A stretch of 64,000 nt of DNA from Candidatus Poribacteria bacterium. Lineage in GTDB: Bacteria; Poribacteria; WGA-4E; WGA-3G. Below are positions 1-7,085 of the stretch, piece by piece; positions within the stretch are counted from its first letter, which is position 1; each line of letters starts with the position of its first letter. The notes below the pieces were generated by a model that was given only the letters and a program-made list of their open reading frames with translations, was not told the DNA's origin and did not search any database. The position numbers were made by a program, and so were the translations under genes. The stretch spans positions 1 through 64,000 of the forward strand of contig JAPPNJ010000006.1 of NCBI GenBank assembly GCA_028818705.1. The letters run 5' to 3'.

Positions 1-2
1 CA

Positions 3-410
3 CTGCTGCTAACACCGATGCTCGGCGTTGGGTTCAATTATACCAGTCCAGACGGTCCCTACGCCTTATACCCACAAATCTTTGCTATCCTACCCGCTGG
101 CAAAATTTTCGGTTTCCATTGGACAATCAGTACACTTTCTTCTATATTTGATGATGAAAGCCTAAATGAACTCTATAATCGCACTTATTTCACCTACGCG
201 CTTAATGATACCGTCGCTATTGGTCCGCAATTTGAATCTGTGCTCGGTCTCGGTGATGGTGGTGGATTGTGGGCTCTAAATTTCGGTGGACGTATAAATA
301 TCGGCTATGGTGAGAATAACACGCTTGGCATATACGTCGGGTATGAGACGAAAAAAGAGGAAGGACAAACCGGACTTACCGGTAGAATGAATTTTACGCG
401 TAGATGGTAG
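3..410 (+). CDS. Outer-membrane beta-barrel-like protein, C-terminal part (cut by window start)
   Basis: The reading frame is open from base 3, so the first in-frame ATG at 18 is probably internal and the N-terminus lies outside the window. The visible 135 or so residues align by eye with the C-terminal half of the intact protein at 2354-3073. Shared blocks include a GxGFxY strand, a YGENNTLG segment, a G-F/Y-E-T-K/Q strand and a final T-G-R-M-x-F strand. Alternating hydrophobic and polar residues and a terminal Trp fit a transmembrane beta-barrel. The function is unknown. Because the intact paralogue sits directly upstream of an ammonium transporter, this copy may belong to the same nitrogen-uptake setting (inference). 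The TAG stop is the first three bases of an inverted repeat that fills the gap to the next gene. Confidence 0.7.
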   Translation: MLLTPMLGVGFNYTSPDGPYALYPQIFAILPAGKIFGFHWTISTLSSIFDDESLNELYNRTYFTYALNDTVAIGPQFESVLGLGDGGGLWALNFGGRINIGYGENNTLGIYVGYETKKEEGQTGLTGRMNFTRRW

Positions 411-544
411 CGATTGGCAGTTAGCAATTGGCGATGAGTTAAGAGATCTTTGATGACTTGAACCCTTCTCCTAACTCATAAACTTCTTTCTAACTGCTAA
501 TTGCTGAGAGTGAGCGTAGCGAACGCCCTAATTGCCAATCGCTA
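408..544. repeat. Inverted repeat filling the gap between two convergent genes
   Basis: Both ends read TAGCGATTGGCA inward, with further weaker similarity inside (left GTTAGCAATTGG, right AATTAGGGCG). The left TAG is the stop codon of the upstream plus-strand gene and the right TAG, on the minus strand, is the stop codon of the glycosyltransferase. The right arm carries the GTGAGCGTAGCGAACGC block seen again near 2103. A long imperfect hairpin here could act as a two-way terminator. Confidence 0.75.
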
Positions 545-1951
545 TTCCAACAAATAAATATGAATCGTCCTATCTTTGGCACGTGAGAAAGCAGGCAATG
601 TTTTTACAAGATGCGCGCGTTCACGAATCCAGCTGCGAACCGCCGTGTCGGCATCAAAAACGTTGAAACTCGCCACATCCACAACAAACCACAATCGTTC
701 TCGCCCAGAAATTTCCCATTGTCTCTCAAATTCTTCTTTGTCGTCTAACAACCCACCAATGTAGATGGGTGTCATTTCTGGAAGATGGTACCTACCCATC
801 TCAGGCTCGGAAAGCACCACGCTATCGGTTGGATGCTTCTGGACTTGAATCGCTGCAAACGCCTCTCGCCATTTCGGTCGTCCGCCGTTTTCAATCCAAA
901 AGTAGAGGTAGGTCTGTGAGAGCAGCGTCACCACCAGAACACACGGCATAAATGCCCCCAATATTTTCCCGCCTGATTTCGATACAACCGTCTTCCAAAT
1001 CCGTTCACACGCGACACCAGCCAAGATAAAATAGGCAGGGATCGTCCAGAACAGGTAATAGCCAGCGACGTTTTGAAGCTGCGAGGCACCGAGAAAAAGT
1101 CCCAGGGGTATACCGGCATAACAGACTAAAAAACGCGTAGACCTCTTAGATGCTGTCGTAACGAAACCGAAAAACGCTGCAACAGCTATCGGGATACTCA
1201 CCCCGTGGACAAGCGTTAGTAGAATATAAAGCGGACTCCGCTGCCACTCGTTGCGTCCCCATCCGGAAAAAAGATAATCGCGAACTTCTGGCAGCAACAG
1301 TGCCAACACTGGCATCGCGAACGGAATAAAAAAGATAAGCAAATTTAGCCATCGTTTCTTATTGGATTTTTCTAATAGACAAATCGCGGCGTAAGCAGCT
1401 AACGCAGGAACAATCACAACGGAAAGAGTATGTGAGAGGATTAGACAGAAACAGGAAACCAACGCGCCTACCGTCAAAAGTGTCGAATCGCGTTCCAAGG
1501 ATAAGTAGAATAACCATGCTGTCAATACAGCAAAGAGGAGGGTAAAAATAGGGTACCGCGCGTTTTGCGTCCAAAACAGATGCCAACTTGAACATGCCAT
1601 AAACATGCTACTCAGAAGCCCAATATGCCAACTGAATAACGTTCGTCCTAATCCAAAAACCGCAGGAATTGAGACAATACCAACGATACACGGAATTAAA
1701 CGACTTCCCCATTCGCTATCGTTGGCGAGCGCGATAGATAACTTTACCGCCAGGTAAGGAATGGGATTCGGAATGCGCTGCCAGCTCTCCAACGAAAATC
1801 CTTTTGCATCTTTGACTGTAAAGACCTCATCAATCCAAAAACTCCACTGACCTAAATTCCAGAGGCGAAGTAGTGCCCCGAATATCACAACAACGCTCAA
1901 AAACACAATATGCATTTTTTTTTGGCAATCTTTTGTTGAAAATTTCAGCAT
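542..1951 (-). CDS. GT-C fold (family 39-like) membrane glycosyltransferase
   Basis: A 469-residue integral membrane protein with roughly ten or more hydrophobic segments. The first ends in an extracytoplasmic loop carrying an Asp-Glu pair (D41-E42 in FWIDEVF), the position and context of the catalytic acidic motif of GT-C enzymes such as ArnT and PMT. A soluble C-terminal domain of about 120 residues follows, as in dolichyl-phosphate-mannose-dependent transferases. The enzyme would use a polyprenyl-phosphate sugar donor on the outer face of the inner membrane. The acceptor cannot be told from sequence. The start at 1951 lacks a good ribosome site, and a second Met at residue 13 is possible. 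It is convergent with the partial barrel gene and divergent from the barrel-amt operon. Confidence 0.8.
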   Translation of the reverse strand: MLKFSTKDCQKKMHIVFLSVVVIFGALLRLWNLGQWSFWIDEVFTVKDAKGFSLESWQRIPNPIPYLAVKLSIALANDSEWGSRLIPCIVGIVSIPAVFGLGRTLFSWHIGLLSSMFMACSSWHLFWTQNARYPIFTLLFAVLTAWLFYLSLERDSTLLTVGALVSCFCLILSHTLSVVIVPALAAYAAICLLEKSNKKRWLNLLIFFIPFAMPVLALLLPEVRDYLFSGWGRNEWQRSPLYILLTLVHGVSIPIAVAAFFGFVTTASKRSTRFLVCYAGIPLGLFLGASQLQNVAGYYLFWTIPAYFILAGVACERIWKTVVSKSGGKILGAFMPCVLVVTLLSQTYLYFWIENGGRPKWREAFAAIQVQKHPTDSVVLSEPEMGRYHLPEMTPIYIGGLLDDKEEFERQWEISGRERLWFVVDVASFNVFDADTAVRSWIRERAHLVKTLPAFSRAKDRTIHIYLLE

Positions 1952-2353
1952 TTTTTGTTAGAGATCTGTTTCCTCACTTAATGGTTAACGCTTAACGGTT
2001 GCCTGTAAAGGGTTTCCGTTTGGGGCGGTCATAACCTTGGAAACCGCCACTGGTACCCTACTGACAGTCAATAATCTATAGCGAATAAACCGACAGCCGA
2101 AAGTGAGCGTAGCGAACGCGCTGACTGCCGATAACCAATTGGCACGCATTTTGCTTTAAACGAAAATAGGTGCACAGTAGGTGCTGGTGAAAGCCTGCTG
2201 TTCGCAGGCGAGTATATCACAAGTTTATTCTCAAGTCAAGTGATCCTGTTCTCTGTAAAAAAACCTGGACTGGCACTGTAGCACCGTGATTGTAAGGCAA
2301 CTTAATCCTACACAACACCGCAGGCGCGCTTTGACGCGCACAAGGAGATTTTA
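1952..2353. other. Intergenic region with repeats, sigma-54 promoter and leader hairpin
   Basis: This 402-base gap holds a dispersed repeat block (GTGAGCGTAGCGAACGC near 2103-2119, also in the 408-544 repeat). It then has a sigma-54-type promoter at 2139-2154 and a leader of about 190 bases that includes a 6-bp hairpin (2193-2198 with 2204-2209). No protein-coding ORF is evident. Confidence 0.6.
2139..2154 (+). promoter_or_regulatory. Sigma-54 (RpoN) promoter for the barrel-amt operon
   Basis: The sequence TTGGCACGCATTTTGC matches the RpoN consensus TGGCAC-N5-TTGC, with GG and GC twelve bases apart. Transcription would start near 2166. Enhancer-binding NtrC-type activation is the known mode for such promoters and fits the ammonium transporter downstream. 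No clear NtrC site was found. Confidence 0.75.
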
Positions 2354-3073
2354 ATGAAAACGCATGCATTTTGGTTTGTTCAAGTATTAGCGTTGGTCTG
2401 TATTTTCGCTATTGGTAGTATCCCTATGGTCTATGCTGACGCACATGAAGCAGGTGAAGAGATGGCGGCGGAAGAAGAATCAAGTGTTTCAGGTTGGTTC
2501 CGTACCGATACAGATAGTTTAGGAACGCAGATCTGGTTCGGTGCAAGCCATTCCCCAAGTTTCCTCGGTAGTCTCTCCCTTGATACAGATATTTACGTCG
2601 TTGATACATTCGGTGAATTGGACGTCGGAGTCGGGATTCCGGTCGTTGATAGCGATTCACTGTCGCTCAGTTTTCTGCCTATGGTAGGTATCGGATTTGA
2701 CTATGCTGCGCCGAATGGTCCCTCTTCCTTGATTGCCCCGCAACTATTTACGTATCTCACTGCTGGTTCTATCTACTTTGAATCGTGGATCCAAGGTTTC
2801 TTCAATTCTATGTTCGATGAAGAGGCGGGTGATTCCCTCTACACCCGCAATTTTGTCCTCCTGTCGCTCAATGATATACTTTCTGTTGGCCCGCAGGTGG
2901 AAGTAACCCTTGATTTAACCGAAGGCGGACTCGGTAGTCTCGCTCCCGGTCTCCGCGCAAACATCGCTTACGGTGAAAATAACACGCTTGGCGTCTTTGT
3001 TGGATTTGAAACCCAGAAAGGGGACGATGACACAGGTATTACCGGCAGAATGACGTTCGTTCGTACTTGGTAA
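2354..3073 (+). CDS. Outer-membrane beta-barrel-like protein next to amt
   Basis: A 239-residue protein with a clear Sec signal peptide (cleavage likely after VYA, residue 28), a short acidic stretch, then strand-rich sequence with alternating hydrophobic and polar residues and a C-terminal Trp, as in outer-membrane barrels. It is paralogous to the partial gene at the window start. CAAGGAG lies just upstream of the ATG. It is the first gene after the sigma-54 promoter and lies 129 bases upstream of an ammonium transporter. A role in outer-membrane passage or sensing of nitrogen compounds is an inference; I do not recognise a named family. Confidence 0.7.
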   Translation: MKTHAFWFVQVLALVCIFAIGSIPMVYADAHEAGEEMAAEEESSVSGWFRTDTDSLGTQIWFGASHSPSFLGSLSLDTDIYVVDTFGELDVGVGIPVVDSDSLSLSFLPMVGIGFDYAAPNGPSSLIAPQLFTYLTAGSIYFESWIQGFFNSMFDEEAGDSLYTRNFVLLSLNDILSVGPQVEVTLDLTEGGLGSLAPGLRANIAYGENNTLGVFVGFETQKGDDDTGITGRMTFVRTW

Positions 3074-3085
3074 GGATAGAAAGGA

Positions 3086-3184
3086 AACTATCAGTTGTTA
3101 GTTATCAGTTATGAGTAACAAGAGATGTCTAATGTATTAATCTTTCTTCACTGACTGCTGACAACTGATAACTGACTGCTGTTC
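3086..3184. repeat. TCAGTTA/TCAGTTG heptad repeats in inverted arrangement
   Basis: Left side contains TCAGTTGTTAGTTATCAG; right side contains CTGACAACTGATAACTGA, giving an imperfect inverted repeat between the barrel gene and amt. The same heptad units recur at many intergenic sites in the window. Confidence 0.6.
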
Positions 3185-3202
3185 TACAAGGAGATATTTC
3201 AA

Positions 3203-4540
3203 ATGAAGAAAAAGGTGATTATACTAATTTTTGCCCTCACTTGCCTATTAAGTCTGAACGCTTTCGCCTTAAACGGGTCGATTGAGGGTGAAAAGGTTTC
3301 TGATGCAAAATATATGGCTGACACGTTGTGGGTACTTGTCGCTGCATTTCTCGTTTTCTTTATGCAGGCAGGATTCGCTATGGTGGAGTCTGGATTTACG
3401 CGTGCCAAGAATGCCGTCAACATTCTCATGAAGAACCTACTGGACTTCTCAATGGGTTCAATTGCTTATTGGGCGATCGGCTTTGCTATTATGTTTGGTG
3501 CTGGCAACGCATTCATGGGAACAAGCGGATGGTTCGTTCCATCTGATTCTGGTGTATTTGGTTCGTTAGAGTGGAGTTCTGTGCCGACACACGCCGCATG
3601 GCTCTTCCAACTGGTGTTCGCTGCGACCGCCGCGACTATCGTCTCTGGTGCAATGGCAGAACGGACACAATTCAAAAGTTATCTCATTTATAGTGTCTTC
3701 ATCACCGGTATCATCTATCCGATTGTTGGACACTGGATTTGGGGTGGTGGTTGGTTATCAAGTCTGGGTATGTCGGATTTCGCAGGTTCGACTGTGGTCC
3801 ACTCAACAGGTGGTTGGCTTGCGCTAACGGGTGCTATCGTCTTAGGCCCCCGTGCTGGTAAATACGATAGTGAAGGCAAGCCAAGACCGATTGCTGGACA
3901 TAATCTCCCGCTTGCCGCACTTGGTGTCTTTATCCTCTGGCTCGGATGGTTCGGATTTAACCCGGGTAGCCAAATGGGTGCAGATGCTGCCGACATCTCC
4001 AGTATTGCTGTAACGACGAACCTCGCTGCCGCCGCAGGTGCTATTACCGCTATGATTACTGCATGGATATTCCTCGGTAAACCCGATGCCGGTATGTCTC
4101 TCAACGGCGCACTCGCTGGCTTGGTGGCTATTACTGCAGGCTGCGCCTCTGTGAGTCCAGTGTCCGCTGCGATTATTGGCGCACTCGGCGGTATTGTTGT
4201 TGTTCTCAGTGTTCTGTTATTCGAAAAACTTCGCATTGATGATCCAGTCGGTGCTATCTCCGTTCACGGAACTTGTGGTGCCTTAGGTACAATCCTCCTC
4301 GGATTTTTCGATAGTGAAAGTGGAGTGTTCTTTGGTGGTGGATTCGGACTCCTCTGGGCACAGATCGTCGGTGTTGTCGCTGTTCTGGCATGGTGTCTTG
4401 TTACTGGCTTTATTCTCTTCTACGCAATTAAAGCCGCTACAGGCTTACGGGTCAGTGAAGAGGAAGAAATGGCAGGGCTTGACTACGGAGAGCACGGCGC
4501 AAGTGCATATCCTGATTTTAATGTCTCCTCAATTCGCTAA
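3203..4540 (+). CDS. amt: Ammonium transporter (Amt/MEP/Rh family), copy 1
   Basis: A 445-residue inner-membrane channel with a signal-like first segment followed by about eleven transmembrane helices. Family hallmarks are visible: DFAGSTVVHSTGG carries the structural Asp and the first pore His, GWFGFNPGS is the conserved mid-protein helix, and SVHGTCGALG carries the second pore His. The cytoplasmic tail has the usual GLDYGEHG-x-SAYP pattern that contacts PII proteins in the family. CAAGGAG precedes the ATG. It is probably co-transcribed with the barrel gene from the sigma-54 promoter, and a hairpin terminator follows at 4587-4651. No glnK gene is present in the window. Confidence 0.95.
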   Translation: MKKKVIILIFALTCLLSLNAFALNGSIEGEKVSDAKYMADTLWVLVAAFLVFFMQAGFAMVESGFTRAKNAVNILMKNLLDFSMGSIAYWAIGFAIMFGAGNAFMGTSGWFVPSDSGVFGSLEWSSVPTHAAWLFQLVFAATAATIVSGAMAERTQFKSYLIYSVFITGIIYPIVGHWIWGGGWLSSLGMSDFAGSTVVHSTGGWLALTGAIVLGPRAGKYDSEGKPRPIAGHNLPLAALGVFILWLGWFGFNPGSQMGADAADISSIAVTTNLAAAAGAITAMITAWIFLGKPDAGMSLNGALAGLVAITAGCASVSPVSAAIIGALGGIVVVLSVLLFEKLRIDDPVGAISVHGTCGALGTILLGFFDSESGVFFGGGFGLLWAQIVGVVAVLAWCLVTGFILFYAIKAATGLRVSEEEEMAGLDYGEHGASAYPDFNVSSIR

Positions 4541-4586
4541 ACACATTTTTCAGGTAGCCTTCGAGCTACAACAATCGAATAGGGAC

Positions 4587-4651
4587 CGCCCACACGAAGT
4601 TTCACTTTTATCCCTGAGTTTACTTCGCTCCTTGTGGGCGTTTCCCTTTTT
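4587..4651 (+). terminator. Hairpin terminator after amt copy 1
   Basis: CGCCCACA (4587-4594) pairs with TGTGGGCG (4633-4640). The loop holds a second weak CGAAG/CTTCG pairing, and TTTCCCTTTTT follows. Confidence 0.65.
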
Positions 4652-4859
4652 GCGATTTGTTTTTTCTTTACTTTTTACAGCAGGGCACATAATTACTAAG
4701 TCCCGCTATACTATGGTGAATTATAGAAATATATAGACATCTTGTGGGGTACCCCTTGTGGGTGTCCATGAATGCCTCAACCTGATCCCCTGATAAAACG
4801 GGAGTCTTCTTTGAAATATTCACATATTTTCAGAATTTACTATAAGCCAAAATTATTAC

Positions 4860-4888
4860 TTGATCCTGTTATGATATTCTGCTAAAAT
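4860..4888 (+). promoter_or_regulatory. Sigma-70-type promoter candidate for amt copy 2
   Basis: TTGATC (4860-4865) and TAAAAT (4883-4888) are separated by 17 bases. The predicted leader of about 155 bases contains AATTCTGA/TCAGAATT (4886-4893 and 4906-4913), the palindrome CAGACAGTGCTGTCTG (4980-4995) and ACAAGCA/TGCTTGT (5011-5029). No sigma-54 motif is seen here, in contrast to copy 1. Confidence 0.45.
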
Positions 4889-5049
4889 TCTGAATCAATG
4901 CCTTCTCAGAATTAGATGCTCTTGTCAGAAAATGAATGGGATGAGAGTAATTGTCCCTACACACTTGGAATTGAAGAGGCAGACAGTGCTGTCTGTTCTC
5001 GAAACGACACACAAGCAACATCTGCTTGTAAATATTATGGAGGATTCAG

Positions 5050-6414
5050 ATGCAACAACGATGTGCATCAACGTCTGCGAAAAAACGATCTGGTTACACA
5101 TGCTTTGGAACGCTGCTTGTTGTGCTATTAATTTGTGGTGTGCCGAGTTTGGCGATGGCACAAGAGGCAGCACCTGATTCAGGTGACACCGCTTGGATGC
5201 TCACCTCAACAGCTCTTGTCCTATTTATGACGATCCCCGGACTCGCACTCTTCTATGGAGGACTTGTCCGCGTACAAAATGTTCTCTCTGTCCTGATGCA
5301 ATGTTTCGCATTAACAGGGTTGATTACTATTGTGTGGGTTATCTGTGGTTACAGTCTTGCTTTCAACACCGCCGGTATGGAGGCAGGGAAAATCACGCTT
5401 ACTTCTTTTGTCGGTGGGCTTGGTACCATGTTCCTGCGAGGTATTGATGTTGATACGCTCTCTGGAACTATTCCCGAAACTGTTTTTATCACCTTCCAAC
5501 TGACATTCGCAATTATCACGCCCGCGCTGATTGCTGGAGCATTCGCTGAGCGAATGAAATTCTCGGCGATGCTTATCTTCTCTATACTCTGGTCTATAAT
5601 CGTGTACGCCCCGCTCTGCCACATGGCGTGGTCTGGCGATGGATCCCTGTTTGGTGATATTATTGGTGCACTTGATTTTGCCGGTGGGACTGTTGTACAT
5701 ATTAACGCAGGTATCGCAGCATTAGTCGCCGCCATCTTGGTCGGAAAGCGTATCGGCTACCAGACAACCGCAATGCCACCACATAGTTTAACGCTTACCG
5801 TTGTCGGTGCATCAATGCTCTGGGTAGGCTGGTTCGGTTTCAATGCCGGCAGTGCTGTTGCCGCTGATGGTGCCGCCGGTATGGCGATGCTCGTTACCCA
5901 AATTTCAACTGCCACCGCCGCTGTTGCGTGGATGTTTGTTGAATGGGCGAAACACGGTAAACCCAGTGCTTTGGGTATTGTAACAGGTGCTGTCGCTGGT
6001 TTAGTTGCCATTACCCCTGCTTCTGGCTCTGTCGGACCGATTGGCGCACTCGTTATCGGCATCGTTTCTGGCGTTGTCTGTTTCTGGGGTGCTACCAGTT
6101 TGAAAGCCCAACTCGGTTATGACGATTCCCTCGACGCATTTGGTGTTCACGGTATTGGTGGGATTGTTGGTGCCTTACTAACTGGAGTTTTTGCCGCTGC
6201 AAGTTTAGGTGGTGTCGGGTTAGACAAAAGTATGGGAATGCAAGTTTGGTCACAGTTCCTCAGCATCGTCGTCACTATCCTCTGGAGTGGCATCCTTTCG
6301 TTTATTATCCTCAAAATTGTTGATGCTATAGTCGGTTTACGCGTTGAAGAAGATGAGGAACGGATGGGACTCGACCTCTCGCAGCACAACGAGCGTGGAT
6401 ACAACCTCTCATAG
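5050..6414 (+). CDS. amt: Ammonium transporter (Amt/MEP/Rh family), copy 2
   Basis: A 454-residue Amt with a cleavable signal-like N-terminus (about residues 15-38) and eleven predicted helices. The twin-His signatures are present: DFAGGTVVHINAG and GVHGIGGIVG, together with GWFGFNAGS. The tail ends with GLDLSQHNERGYN, the typical C-terminal pattern. It is clearly diverged from the copy just upstream, so this is not a recent duplication. GGAGG sits 6-10 bases before the ATG. It has its own likely promoter and a strong terminator. Confidence 0.95.
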   Translation: MQQRCASTSAKKRSGYTCFGTLLVVLLICGVPSLAMAQEAAPDSGDTAWMLTSTALVLFMTIPGLALFYGGLVRVQNVLSVLMQCFALTGLITIVWVICGYSLAFNTAGMEAGKITLTSFVGGLGTMFLRGIDVDTLSGTIPETVFITFQLTFAIITPALIAGAFAERMKFSAMLIFSILWSIIVYAPLCHMAWSGDGSLFGDIIGALDFAGGTVVHINAGIAALVAAILVGKRIGYQTTAMPPHSLTLTVVGASMLWVGWFGFNAGSAVAADGAAGMAMLVTQISTATAAVAWMFVEWAKHGKPSALGIVTGAVAGLVAITPASGSVGPIGALVIGIVSGVVCFWGATSLKAQLGYDDSLDAFGVHGIGGIVGALLTGVFAAASLGGVGLDKSMGMQVWSQFLSIVVTILWSGILSFIILKIVDAIVGLRVEEDEERMGLDLSQHNERGYNLS

Positions 6415-6462
6415 AAGCTAATTTTTTAATTCCGCATGATTACAAGTCGTGCTGAAAACATA

Positions 6463-6496
6463 AGGGCGGACCACAGGGTCCGCCCTATATTTTCGA
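6463..6496 (+). terminator. Strong hairpin terminator after amt copy 2
   Basis: AGGGCGGACC (6463-6472) and GGTCCGCCCT (6477-6486) form a perfect 10-bp stem with an ACAG loop, followed by ATATTTTC. Confidence 0.85.
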
Positions 6497-6554
6497 TTTG
6501 AGTTGCGCATGATACGCAGCACAGCGCACGTGGCAGTACAGGTAAGTGTGAGCA

Positions 6555-6731
6555 TCATTTCTTCTGACCTATTGACATTTTCATGACTGTCCATGACAGC
6601 CAGATACCGATCGCTGTTACCCCCATGACTAAAACTGCCTCAAGCCCGTTGGCATATTTTTCAATAAACACGTTATAGATCAAATTGATTACGCACAGTA
6701 CAAAGAAAATCAGTGCTAAAATAAAAGCCAT
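6555..6731 (-). CDS. Small membrane protein, 58 residues
   Basis: A short gene starting MAFILALIFF, with two hydrophobic segments (about residues 2-20 and 32-52) and a lysine-containing tail ending GQKK. The ATG is preceded by GAGGAAAGG at good spacing, which is the main support. It lies alone between the second amt and the esterase-like gene, on the minus strand. I do not recognise a family. Confidence 0.55.
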   Translation of the reverse strand: MAFILALIFFVLCVINLIYNVFIEKYANGLEAVLVMGVTAIGIWLSWTVMKMSIGQKK

Positions 6732-7085
6732 TTTTAATACCTTTCCTCATTTACTGAAATTACCTTCAAAGTTATTCTACGTTTCAATAGTCATTTAGAA
6801 TGCACCAAAAAGAGAAACAATTCCCCTTGAGAACGCCTTTGGTATTAAGGTCAGGTAAATCCTTACAAAAGGAGTTCTTTGAGGCATATCATATCACTTT
6901 TCTGTAAAATTGACAACTTTTTCCCATCGGACGTGGATGCAATGTCGCTGCAAAAGCGAATACTGACTGAAACGATGATTGGAGCTCTCAAGAGTCAGAT
7001 GCAACTAGAACATACGCGCCACTCTCGTTTAATTATTAATTGACGGGAGCATTACTTTCGGACTCCTATAATGCAAACTACTTAA
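6732..7085. other. Intergenic region with a doubtful small ORF
   Basis: No convincing gene. A 54-codon frame at 6879-7043 (+) starts with TTG four bases after AAAAGGAG, but its composition is not protein-like enough to call. No terminator or repeat stands out. Confidence 0.35.

Larger units (their letters stand above)
4541..5049. other. Intergenic region between the two amt genes
   Basis: This 509-base gap contains the terminator of the first amt, a GGGGTACCCC palindrome near 4746, a promoter candidate at 4860-4888 and a leader with three small hairpins before the second amt. The ORFs that cross it look like chance frames. Confidence 0.6.

Noticed and set aside
3715..4236. A 173-residue minus-strand ORF inside amt.
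   Set aside because: Pro/Ala-rich reading of the opposite strand of a certain gene; no ribosome site.
4314..4736. A 140-residue ORF running through the end of the first amt and the following gap.
   Set aside because: It is in another frame of a certain gene and crosses the terminator.
6879..7043. A 54-codon TTG-initiated ORF behind AAAAGGAG.
   Set aside because: Composition and lack of any recognisable pattern do not support a protein; ribosome-site spacing is short. Left as an intergenic note.
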